NCBI GenBank assembly: GCA_003694905.1
Contig: RFJM01000016.1
Span: 1 to 11,708, forward strand
Direction: 5' to 3'
Origin: Caldilineae bacterium
Lineage (GTDB): Bacteria; Chloroflexota; Anaerolineae; J102
Length of the DNA: 11,708 bases
Shown: piece after piece, positions 6,065 to 11,708 of the stretch
Layout: the number at the start of each line of letters is the position of its first letter
Position numbering within the stretch: position 1 is the stretch's first letter
Made by a program: the position numbers and the translations under genes
The notes under the pieces: model-generated
The model's input: the letters and a program-made list of their open reading frames with translations, nothing else
What the model was told of the DNA's origin: nothing
The model's database searches: none

Positions 6065-6697
6065 TCAGCGGCTATAATATTCCACGATGAGCTGCTCGTT
6101 GATGGGGATATCGATGTCGTCCCGGGCGGGGAGATCGGTGACGGTGGCGGACAGGGCCGCGGGTTCCACGCTCAGCCATCGGGGTGGCGTGTGGGCACCG
6201 AGCTGCTCGCTCAGGTCTTTGAAATAGGTTTTGTTCCGGCTGTTTTCGGCCACCTGGATCACATCGCCGGGGCGCACCGAGTAGGAGGCAATATCGACTT
6301 TGTGACCGTTGACGGTGATGTGGCCGTGCGTCACCAACTGGCGCGCCTGGGCACGCGAGCTGGCCAGGCCCATACGATAGACCACATTGTCCAGCCGGCG
6401 TTCCAGCAGTTGCAGCAGGGTGGCGCCCGTCAGACCTTTGGTCTTGAGGGCCTGGCGGAAGTAGCGGCGGAACTGCCGCTCATACACGCCGTAGATGCGG
6501 CGCACCTTTTGCTTTTCGCGCAGCTGACGCCCATAGTCGGACACCTTGCGGCGCATACGGCGATTGCCATGCATGCCGGGCGGGTAGTTGCGCCGCTCGA
6601 TGGCGCAGCGTGAAGTGTAGCAGCGTTCTCCCTTGAGGAAGAGCTTCATGCCTTCGCGACGGCACAATTTGCAGACTGCATCGGTATAACGAGCCAT
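6065..6697 (-). CDS. rpsD: 30S ribosomal protein S4, zinc-ribbon (C+) form
   Basis: S4 (uS4) starts assembly of the 30S body by binding 16S rRNA and, in E. coli, represses translation of its own alpha operon. This 210-residue copy has four cysteines, Cys9, Cys12, Cys26 and Cys31, the zinc-binding set known from the C+ form in Thermus. The RNYPPGMHG and KVSDYGRQLREKQKVRRIYG segments follow. The S4 RNA-binding domain runs from RRLDNVVYRMGLASSRAQAR through QLVTHGHITVNGHKVDIASY. The C-terminus is IPINEQLIVEYYSR. GGAGG lies 12 bases before the ATG, slightly long. No second rpsD (C- form) is visible here. It sits between rpsK and rpoA in the usual order. Confidence 0.97.
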   Translation of the reverse strand: MARYTDAVCKLCRREGMKLFLKGERCYTSRCAIERRNYPPGMHGNRRMRRKVSDYGRQLREKQKVRRIYGVYERQFRRYFRQALKTKGLTGATLLQLLERRLDNVVYRMGLASSRAQARQLVTHGHITVNGHKVDIASYSVRPGDVIQVAENSRNKTYFKDLSEQLGAHTPPRWLSVEPAALSATVTDLPARDDIDIPINEQLIVEYYSR

Positions 6698-6746
6698 TAA
6701 CTATTCTAACCTCCAACGTTCGTTCAACGCGGGTGAAGTATGTCTC

Positions 6747-7145
6747 TCAGACACGCCGTCGCTTGGGCGGACGGCAGCCGTTGTGGGGCAGGGGTGTAAC
6801 ATCGGTAATCGAGGTGATGGTAATGCCGGCGGCCATCAACGCCCGAATGGCCGCTTCACGGCCGGGACCGGGGCCCTTGACGAATACATCCAGTTCGCGC
6901 ACACCGAACTCCTCGGCCTGCCTGGCCGCGTTGCGGCCGGCGAGCTGTGCCGCATAGGGCGTGCTCTTGCGCGAACCCTTGAACCCCGAACTGCCGGCAC
7001 TGGCCCAACACAGGGTGTTGCCTTCGGGATCGGTAATGGTGATGATGGTATTGTTGAACGTTGCGTTGATGTGGGCCTGGCCACGAGGAACGTTGCGGCG
7101 TTCCTTCTTCGGCCCAGAACGGCGACCTCGAGTTTGTCTTGCCAT
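6747..7145 (-). CDS. rpsK: 30S ribosomal protein S11
   Basis: S11 (uS11) lies on the 30S platform near the mRNA exit and the E site. The 132-residue protein has a basic N-terminus (MARQTRGRRSGPKKERR), then VPRGQAHINATFNNTIITIT (19-38), SAGSSGFKGSRKSTPYAAQ, VKGPGPGREAAIRAL and the highly conserved end PHNGCRPPKRRRV. The length is normal. The ATG at 7145 has GAGGT nine bases upstream. This Shine-Dalgarno is part of a 12-base segment repeated 42 bases further upstream. The gene is preceded by an unusually long 189-base spacer after rpsM and followed by rpsD after 49 bases. Confidence 0.97.
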   Translation of the reverse strand: MARQTRGRRSGPKKERRNVPRGQAHINATFNNTIITITDPEGNTLCWASAGSSGFKGSRKSTPYAAQLAGRNAARQAEEFGVRELDVFVKGPGPGREAAIRALMAAGITITSITDVTPLPHNGCRPPKRRRV

Positions 7146-7146
7146 G

Positions 7147-7200
7147 GGGATGTTACCTCAGAACGATAAACGAGATGATCCGCCTTCCGGGATGTTACCT
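7147..7200 (-). repeat. Direct repeat of the 12-base rpsK ribosome-binding segment
   Basis: The minus-strand 12-mer AGGTAACATCCC occurs at 7147-7158, directly in front of the rpsK start, and again at 7189-7200. The copies are 42 bases apart with unrelated bases between. Only the proximal copy is followed by a start codon; the distal one is followed by GGAAGG. The distal copy also contains or abuts the stop codons of two very short open frames. Confidence 0.6.
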
Positions 7201-7334
7201 ATCTCTGCGACCGGGCCGGAACGAAGGCACGTGAGATGCGTTCGTCCACCGTCTGGGTGCAATCCATGGCCGGAGGCTGGACTCGCTGCCCGGCAACATG
7301 CGGAAGGGCGACAACCTTGTAGCGAATATTCAGA

Positions 7335-7709
7335 TTACTTGCGGGCGCGCTTGCGGCCGGGGACCGTCTTGCGGGGACCGCGCTTGGTGCGGGCGTTGGT
7401 GCGGGTACGCTGGCCGCGCACAGGCAGATTCATGCGATGGCGACGGCCGCGATAGCTCCCGATCTCGATCAGGCGCTTGATGTTCATCTGCACCTCGCGG
7501 CGCAGATCGCCTTCTACCACGTAGTTGCGGTCGATAATCTCGCGCAGGCGTGCCACCTCATCGGGTGTCAGTTCGCTGACGCGCTTGTTTTCGATACCGG
7601 TGATCTCAAGGATCTCTTTGGCCGTGCTGCGGCCAATGCCGTAGATGTAGGTCAGGCTGATTTCAAGTCGTTTGTCGCGTGGAATATCGACACCAGCGAT
7701 ACGAGCCAT
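7335..7709 (-). CDS. rpsM: 30S ribosomal protein S13
   Basis: S13 (uS13) is a head protein that forms bridges to the 50S subunit and touches P-site tRNA. From the ATG at 7709 it has 124 residues and starts with the standard MARIAGVDIPRDKRLEISLT. The helix-two-turns-helix region IYGIGRSTAKEILEI (about 22-36) follows, then LREIIDRNYVVEGDLRREV, IKRLIEIGSYRGRRHRMNLP and the basic RGQRTRTNARTKRG tail. A longer frame to 7757 exists, but its extra 16 residues are not family-like. AGGAGG lies four bases before the chosen ATG. The gene follows rpmJ by 66 bases, as is common. Confidence 0.97.
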   Translation of the reverse strand: MARIAGVDIPRDKRLEISLTYIYGIGRSTAKEILEITGIENKRVSELTPDEVARLREIIDRNYVVEGDLRREVQMNIKRLIEIGSYRGRRHRMNLPVRGQRTRTNARTKRGPRKTVPGRKRARK

Positions 7710-7775
7710 AATGCCTCCTGAAGGATTGGGCGGGCAAGAAGGTGGGGATGAGCACACCCGCTCGCCCGGCCGCGC

Positions 7776-7889
7776 TTAGCCCTGGCGTTGCTTGTGCTTG
7801 GGATTGGAGCAGATGACGCGCACAACGCCACGACGACGGATGATCTTGCAGTTGTCACAGATTTTTTTGACAGAGGGTCGTACTTTCAT
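7776..7889 (-). CDS. rpmJ: 50S ribosomal protein L36
   Basis: This 37-codon gene encodes L36 (bL36), a zinc-ribbon protein of the large subunit. The translation starts MKVRPSVKKICDNCKIIRRR and ends with VICSNPKHKQRQG. The four zinc ligands are Cys11, Cys14, Cys27 and His32, so this is the zinc-binding (C+) form. The length is exactly typical. The ATG at 7889 has AGGAG eight bases upstream. It lies 36 bases after map and 66 bases before rpsM. In many bacteria infA sits just upstream of rpmJ, but there is no room for it here. Confidence 0.96.
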   Translation of the reverse strand: MKVRPSVKKICDNCKIIRRRGVVRVICSNPKHKQRQG

Positions 7890-7925
7890 GATACTCGCTC
7901 CTGCCGGACGCCGGGGCCGGCGGGG

Positions 7926-8714
7926 TTAGGGTGAAGTCAGGATGAGGGGAGCCTCGGTGGTGATGGCAATGGTGTGTTCGAAATGGGCGCTGAGGCTGCC
8001 GTCCATGGTGCGGACGGTCCAGCCGTCTGCGTCGGTGTCGGTGAGCCAGTGGCCTGCACTGACCATGGGTTCCAGGGCCAGGGTCATGCCGGGGCGCAGC
8101 CGCAGGCCCGTGCCGGGCTGACCGTAGTTGAGCACTTCCGGGGGTTCGTGCATCTCACGGCCGACGCCATGGCCGGTAAACTCACGGATGACCGAGAACC
8201 CGTTGGCTTCGACCGTCTGCTGAACGGCGGCGGAGATGTCGCCCAGGCGGTTGCCCGCCCGTGCCATTTCGATGCCCGCCCAGAGAGCGGCTTCGGTTAC
8301 TTCCAGCAGGCGTTGGGTCGAGGCCGGGATCTGACCGACGGCGTAGGTCCAGGCCGCATCCCCCACCCAACCGTCCAGGGTGGCGCCGACATCGATGCTG
8401 ATGATGTCGCCTTCCTGCAAGATGACGCCGGGGTTGGGGATGCCGTGGACGATCTCGTCGTTTATCGAGGTGCAAATGCAGGCCGGAAAGCCGTGGTAGC
8501 CCAAAAAGGTGGGCACGGCGCCGGCACTGCGGATGACATCTTCGGCAATGGCATTCAGCTCGGCCGTGGAGATGCCGGGGCGGATGTGACGGCGCATGGC
8601 TTCATGCACCCGGGCCGTTACCCGGCCTGCCGCCCGCATGTGGGCTATTTCGTCCGCGTCGCGCAGCAGAGGTTGCAGCCGGGTTCGCGCCCGGGCAGGG
8701 ACGGACAACACCAT
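7926..8714 (-). CDS. map: Methionine aminopeptidase, type I
   Basis: This enzyme removes the N-terminal methionine from new proteins and uses two metal ions. The 262-residue protein keeps every expected catalytic residue: His90 in INDEIVHGIPN, Asp108 in DIISIDVGA, Asp119 in GWVGDAAWTY, His182 in TGHGVGREMHEPP, Glu215 in LALEPM and Glu246 in SAHFEHTIAI. The leading segment DADEIAHMRAAGRVTA is also typical. There is no extended zinc-finger or SH3-binding N-terminus. The ATG at 8714 lies eight bases after the secY stop and has only a weak TAGG seven bases upstream, so coupling to secY translation is likely. The usual secY-adk-map order is not seen; adk is missing. Confidence 0.96.
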   Translation of the reverse strand: MVLSVPARARTRLQPLLRDADEIAHMRAAGRVTARVHEAMRRHIRPGISTAELNAIAEDVIRSAGAVPTFLGYHGFPACICTSINDEIVHGIPNPGVILQEGDIISIDVGATLDGWVGDAAWTYAVGQIPASTQRLLEVTEAALWAGIEMARAGNRLGDISAAVQQTVEANGFSVIREFTGHGVGREMHEPPEVLNYGQPGTGLRLRPGMTLALEPMVSAGHWLTDTDADGWTVRTMDGSLSAHFEHTIAITTEAPLILTSP

Positions 8715-8722
8715 ACCGAAGC

Positions 8723-10045
8723 CTAGCGGATGAAGCCTTCGTAGTGGCGCATGACCAGCTGGGCCTCGAGCTGTTTCATCGTGTCCAGCACGACACCGAC
8801 GACGATGAGAAGACCGGCGCTGGTGATGAGCAGGGAGGAGTTGCTGAGGCCGGGTTGGCGCAGCGCCAGACCCACCAGCCAGGGGAGAATGGCCACGAAG
8901 CCGAGGAAAAGCGCGCCCACGAAGGTGATGCGGGCCACCACGCTGTTCAGGTACTCTTCGGTACGGCGGCCGGGGCGGATGCCGGGGATGTAACCGCCCT
9001 GGCGCTGCAGATTCTCAGGCAGGTTCTGCTGCCTGAAGACCACGTCGGTGTAGAAGAAGGTAAAGGCCACAACCAGGATGAAATAGAAGATCCAGTAGAG
9101 GCTACTGCCGGGGCTGAGGTTGGTGGCCACCCAATTGCCGAAACCGGCAATGACCTGGTTTTGCGCGACCCGCAAGAAGGAGGCCAGCGTGCTGGGGAAG
9201 ATGAGCAGGCTGCTGGCAAAGATGAGGGGGATCATGCCGGCGCTGTTGACCCGAATGGGCACATGGGTGCTCTGTCCACCCACCATCATCAGCCGATTGC
9301 CGCGCATGGTGCGCACTCGCTTGCCATAGCGGACGGGGATGCGCCGCTGCCCTTCTTGCACGTAGACGATCAGCAGGATGGTGGCCACGGTGACCAGGGA
9401 AAAGATGAGCAACAGGATCACACCGTTGGTGGCGGAGAGGATAGAGGCGATGCGCGGGAACATGCGCCCGACAATGCCCCCAAAGATGATCAGCGAGACG
9501 CCGTTGCCGATGCCCTCTTCGGTGATCAGGTTGCCGAGCCACAGAGCCACCATGCTCCCGGCCAACATAGACAGGAGCACCACCAGGGTCTGGAGCGGAT
9601 TGATGGAGAATCCGAACTCGGGCAGCACCGGAGCGCCCAGCTGGCCGCTGGACATGATGGCCGCCTGGCCATAGCCCTGTAGCAGGGCCAGCGGAACCGT
9701 CAGAAACAGCGAATACTGGTTGATCTTCTGCCGGCCGGCTTCACCATCCTTGGAGATCTCCTGCAGTCGCGGTACGATGGGGATGAGCAACTGCATGATA
9801 ATGGTGGCGGTGATGTAGGGATACACCCCCATGGCCATGACGGAGAAATTGGCCAGGGCGCCACCACTGAGGATGTCGAACAGGTTGGCCAGATCGTTTT
9901 TGAGGATGCCGCTCAGCGCCTCGGGATCCACACCCGGCACCGGCACATGGGCCAGCAAGCGATAGAGGATGAGGATGCCCAGGGTGAAGAGAAGTCGGCG
10001 GCGCAGATCTGGCAGGCGAAACGCGCTTTGTAGGGCAGTAAGCAT
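8723..10045 (-). CDS. secY: Protein translocase subunit SecY
   Basis: SecY forms the protein-conducting channel of the plasma membrane. From the ATG at 10045 it has 440 residues and opens MLTALQSAFRLPDLRRRLLF, the normal start. It has about ten hydrophobic segments. Conserved parts include the plug-region sequence FDILSGGALANFSVMAMGVY, EISKDGEAGRQKINQYS, EEGIGNGVSLIIF (176-188), PIRVNSAGMIP (263-273) and the cytoplasmic loop GIRPGRRTEEYL (355-366), which in E. coli contacts SecA and ribosomes. GGAGG (10054-10058) is eight bases before this ATG, so the in-frame ATGs at 10069 and 10060 are not favoured. It sits between rplO and map. Confidence 0.97.
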   Translation of the reverse strand: MLTALQSAFRLPDLRRRLLFTLGILILYRLLAHVPVPGVDPEALSGILKNDLANLFDILSGGALANFSVMAMGVYPYITATIIMQLLIPIVPRLQEISKDGEAGRQKINQYSLFLTVPLALLQGYGQAAIMSSGQLGAPVLPEFGFSINPLQTLVVLLSMLAGSMVALWLGNLITEEGIGNGVSLIIFGGIVGRMFPRIASILSATNGVILLLIFSLVTVATILLIVYVQEGQRRIPVRYGKRVRTMRGNRLMMVGGQSTHVPIRVNSAGMIPLIFASSLLIFPSTLASFLRVAQNQVIAGFGNWVATNLSPGSSLYWIFYFILVVAFTFFYTDVVFRQQNLPENLQRQGGYIPGIRPGRRTEEYLNSVVARITFVGALFLGFVAILPWLVGLALRQPGLSNSSLLITSAGLLIVVGVVLDTMKQLEAQLVMRHYEGFIR

Positions 10046-10053
10046 AACAGGAG

Positions 10054-10058
10054 CCTCC
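10054..10058 (-). promoter_or_regulatory. Ribosome binding site that decides the secY start
   Basis: The minus strand reads GGAGG here, eight bases before the ATG at 10045. The upstream in-frame ATG at 10060 would overlap this site, and the ATG at 10069 lies before it. Confidence 0.7.
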
Positions 10059-10062
10059 ATCC

Positions 10063-10078
10063 GCCGCATGGTTGCGGC
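10063..10078 (-). promoter_or_regulatory. Small hairpin just upstream of the secY ribosome binding site
   Basis: GCCGCA (10063-10068) and TGCGGC (10073-10078) make a perfect six-base stem with a four-base loop in the 47-base rplO-secY gap. It ends four bases before the secY Shine-Dalgarno. It could influence ribosome loading or mRNA processing, but no U-run follows, so a terminator is unlikely. Confidence 0.35.
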
Positions 10079-10092
10079 AGAACTGCGTGAAC

Positions 10093-10545
10093 TTAGAGTT
10101 GCAGAACCTCGACAGAACCGCCGGCGGCTTCGATCTTGGCGCGGGCCGAGGCCGAGAAACGATGGGCTTTCACATGCAGCGGCACCGTCAGTTCGCCGTC
10201 ACCAAGGATGACCACGGGGCCCTTGTTGGCGTGGATAATGCGCCGTTCGGCCAGGACCTCGGGTGTGATCTCGGCGCCTGCCTCGAACCGCTCGGCCAGC
10301 AGGGAAACATTGACCGGCTGGTATTCCACACGGTTGATGTTGGTAAACCCACGCAGGGTGGGAAGGCGGCGTACCAGGGGCAGCTGGCCACCCTCGAAAT
10401 AGGGGCCCTTGCCGCCGCCGGAGCGCTTGTTCTGGCCCTTCTGGCCGCGTCCGGCGGTCTTGCCCTGCCCGGCCGAGATGCCACGGCCGACGCGCTTGCG
10501 CTTCCTGGTCGCGCCCTGGGGGGCTTGCAGATCATGTAGTTTCAT
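10093..10545 (-). CDS. rplO: 50S ribosomal protein L15
   Basis: L15 (uL15) is a late-assembling large-subunit protein. The 150-residue sequence starts MKLHDLQAPQGATRKRKRVG and continues with the glycine- and lysine-rich RGISAGQGKTAGRGQKGQ. FEGGQLPLVRRLPTLRGFTN (51-70) follows, then the globular C-terminal domain with KGPVVILGDGEL and ALKVHAHRFS-like bases (here VPLHVKAHRFSASAR). The length is usual for the family. Its ATG overlaps the rpmD stop codon in an ATGA arrangement (10542-10545), which indicates translational coupling. It is followed by secY after 47 bases, as in the classic spc operon. Confidence 0.97.
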   Translation of the reverse strand: MKLHDLQAPQGATRKRKRVGRGISAGQGKTAGRGQKGQNKRSGGGKGPYFEGGQLPLVRRLPTLRGFTNINRVEYQPVNVSLLAERFEAGAEITPEVLAERRIIHANKGPVVILGDGELTVPLHVKAHRFSASARAKIEAAGGSVEVLQL

Positions 10546-10754
10546 GATGGCCGTTCCTCCACCGTCACCAGGTGTCGTACCTTGGCGATCATACCTCGGA
10601 TGACGGGTGTATCTTCGTGTTCGACGACATCACCCAGGCGGCTCAACCCCAGGGCACGGATGGTGCCCCGTTGCCGTTGGTCATAGCCGATTACGCTCTT
10701 GCGATAGGTGATGATCAACTTGTTCTTCTGGGCTTTGCTCTTCTTCTTGCTCAT
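10542..10754 (-). CDS. rpmD: 50S ribosomal protein L30
   Basis: This 70-residue protein is L30 (uL30), a small 23S rRNA-binding protein that is present in many but not all bacteria. The recognisable parts are LIITYRKSVIGYDQRQRGTI (13-32), RALGLSRLGDVVEHEDTP (33-50) and IRGMIAKVRHLVTVEE (52-67), which cover the whole short domain. The lysine-rich N-terminus MSKKKSKAQKNK is a little longer than in minimal homologues. The ATG at 10754 lies three bases after the rpsE stop, with GGAG nine bases upstream inside rpsE. Its TGA overlaps the rplO start by four bases, so rpsE, rpmD and rplO form a tightly coupled run. Confidence 0.96.
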   Translation of the reverse strand: MSKKKSKAQKNKLIITYRKSVIGYDQRQRGTIRALGLSRLGDVVEHEDTPVIRGMIAKVRHLVTVEERPS

Positions 10755-10757
10755 CGA

Positions 10758-11309
10758 CTACTGCTCCAGATGGTCTCCGGCCCAGTGAGGCTGGGCTTTG
10801 GCCACAGGGATGCCACGACGACGCGCAACCTCGTCAGGCGACTGCAACTCACTCAGCGCCTTATAGGTGGCCTTGACCACGTTGAGGATGTTTGCACTGC
10901 CCATGGACTTGGTCAGGATGTCCTTGATGCCGGCCGCCTCGACCACGGCGCGCACACCACCACCGGCGATGACGCCGGTACCGGGTGAGGCCGGCCGCAG
11001 CATCACTTCGGCGGCGCTGAAACGGCAGGTGATCTCGTGGGGAATGGTTGTCCCCACCATGGGGACCTGGATCATGTTCTTGCGAGCCTGCTCCGAGCCT
11101 TTGCGGATGGCTTCGGGCACCTCGCGGGCTTTGCCTACGCCGATACCCACCCGGCCTTGATTGTCGCCGACAACGACAACGGCCCGGAAGGAAAAGCGAC
11201 GGCCACCCTTGACCACCTTGGCCGTGCGGGCCAGGTGCACCACGCGCTCGTCGTATTCTTCTGCTGGTTGGGTGTCTCGGGGACGTTTGCGGTCTGGTCT
11301 ACTTGCCAT
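10758..11309 (-). CDS. rpsE: 30S ribosomal protein S5
   Basis: S5 (uS5) takes part in decoding fidelity and lines the mRNA entry site with S3 and S4. The 183-residue protein has a charged N-terminal extension (MASRPDRKRPRDTQPAEEYD). The double-stranded-RNA-binding-like domain follows with VVKGGRRFSFRAVVVVGDNQ (32-51), GRVGIGVGKAREVPEAIRKG and ARKNM. The C-terminal domain shows PASPGTGVIAGGGVRAVVEA (106-125), IKDILTKSMGSANILNVVKA and the RRRGIPVA motif. The length is normal. The ATG at 11309 has AGGAG eight to ten bases upstream. It follows rplR by 45 bases and rpmD follows after three. Confidence 0.97.
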   Translation of the reverse strand: MASRPDRKRPRDTQPAEEYDERVVHLARTAKVVKGGRRFSFRAVVVVGDNQGRVGIGVGKAREVPEAIRKGSEQARKNMIQVPMVGTTIPHEITCRFSAAEVMLRPASPGTGVIAGGGVRAVVEAAGIKDILTKSMGSANILNVVKATYKALSELQSPDEVARRRGIPVAKAQPHWAGDHLEQ

Positions 11310-11354
11310 GCAACTAACTCTCCTGCCTGACGCAGTCGGAAATGTGATCGTCGG

Positions 11355-11708
11355 TTAGAACTGGAGTCCGGCTTCGCGGGCGCCTTCGGCCAGGGCCTTG
11401 ACCCGGCCATGGTAGGGGAAGCCGCCGCGATCGAAGACGATGGTCTGGATACCGGCCTCCAGGGCACGCTGAGCCACCAGCTTGCCCACGGCCCGCGCAG
11501 CTTCGGTCTTGTTCAGGCCCTTGATCTCTTCGGCCAGGGCGCGGTCCAGAGTCGAGGCCGCCACCAGGGTATGACCGGCATCATCATCGATCACCTGCGC
11601 GTAGATGTGTTTCAGGCTGCGATACACGGCCAGCCGCGCGCGCCCGCCCGCCCCGCCCACCTGCTCGCCCACACCCCCCCCTCCCCGCCCGCGCGCAAGC
11701 GCCCGCCG
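11355..11708 (-). CDS. rplR: 50S ribosomal protein L18, start cut off by the window edge
   Basis: L18 (uL18) brings 5S rRNA into the large subunit together with L5. From about 11621 leftward the protein is textbook L18: RLAVYRSLKHIYAQVIDDD, TLVAASTLD, NKTEAARAVGKLVAQRALE, IQTIVFDRGGFPYHGRVKAL and AEGAREAGLQF at the C-terminus. The frame stays open to the right edge, so the true start is outside the window. The translation from 11708 to about 11633 is mainly Gly, Arg and Ala and does not resemble the usual basic N-terminus ending in GT-x-x-RPRL. The sequence there may be wrong. The GTG at 11672 is in frame but is probably not the start. The gene heads the visible part of the operon, upstream of rpsE. 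Confidence 0.93.
   Translation of the reverse strand, partial: RRALARGRGGGGVGEQVGGAGGRARLAVYRSLKHIYAQVIDDDAGHTLVAASTLDRALAEEIKGLNKTEAARAVGKLVAQRALEAGIQTIVFDRGGFPYHGRVKALAEGAREAGLQF

Noticed and set aside
6071..6080. TATAAT at the end of rpsD as a promoter box
   Set aside because: On the minus strand these bases encode the conserved Tyr-Tyr of the S4 C-terminus, and no -35 box pairs with it on the plus strand.
7195..7299. A 34-codon minus-strand frame in the rpsM-rpsK spacer as a gene
   Set aside because: No Shine-Dalgarno is present and the composition is not protein-like; it is noted only as part of the spacer finding.
7974..8726. A 250-codon plus-strand frame covering map
   Set aside because: It is antisense to map, where all catalytic residues are intact, and has no recognisable domain.
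8744..9682. A 312-codon plus-strand frame inside secY
   Set aside because: It is the antisense shadow of secY; its His/Asp/Gly-rich composition comes from reading membrane-protein codons backwards.

Overview
This window is a high-GC bacterial chromosome segment. Most of it (about 2.9-11.7 kb) is the distal spc and alpha ribosomal-protein gene cluster, read entirely on the minus strand. In transcription order, right to left, it holds rplR (cut by the right edge), rpsE, rpmD, rplO, secY, map, rpmJ, rpsM, rpsK, rpsD, rpoA, rplQ, truA, rplM and rpsI. These are conserved genes recognised from their protein sequence. The main promoter must lie beyond the right edge. Several starts were moved from the longest reading frame to sites with a well-placed Shine-Dalgarno sequence: rpoA to GTG at 5967, rplM to GTG at 3762, secY to ATG at 10045 and rpsM to ATG at 7709. 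rpmJ, only 37 codons long, was found by reading the gap between map and rpsM.

The left 2.8 kb is different. At the far left, the first 109 codons of a zinc/manganese ABC-transporter binding lipoprotein (ZnuA/TroA type) run off the edge on the minus strand. A 217-base, GC-rich spacer full of inverted repeats follows. Next comes a class-V PLP-dependent aminotransferase that looks like a cysteine desulfurase (minus strand). Divergent from it is a UbiA-family membrane prenyltransferase (plus strand). The prenyltransferase converges on the ribosomal cluster, and a strong hairpin lies between their ends, probably terminating transcription from both sides.

The organism is probably a member of the Chloroflexota or a nearby lineage. 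This is inferred from high GC, a zinc-ribbon (four-cysteine) S4, a lipoprotein binding protein with a Gram-positive-like lipobox, and the order rplQ-truA-rplM-rpsI. No marker in the window proves it. The cluster lacks adk between secY and map, and infA between map and rpmJ, where many bacteria carry them.

Functionally the main cluster makes small- and large-subunit ribosomal proteins, the RNA polymerase alpha subunit, the Sec translocon channel, methionine aminopeptidase and a tRNA pseudouridine synthase, so it is a growth-rate-linked housekeeping operon. I found no CRISPR array, transposase, tRNA, rRNA or phage gene, and no convincing new system. The most interesting non-genic item is the 189-base rpsM-rpsK spacer, in which the rpsK ribosome-binding segment is duplicated. 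The last ~68 bases on the right look compositionally abnormal and may be a contig-end artefact.
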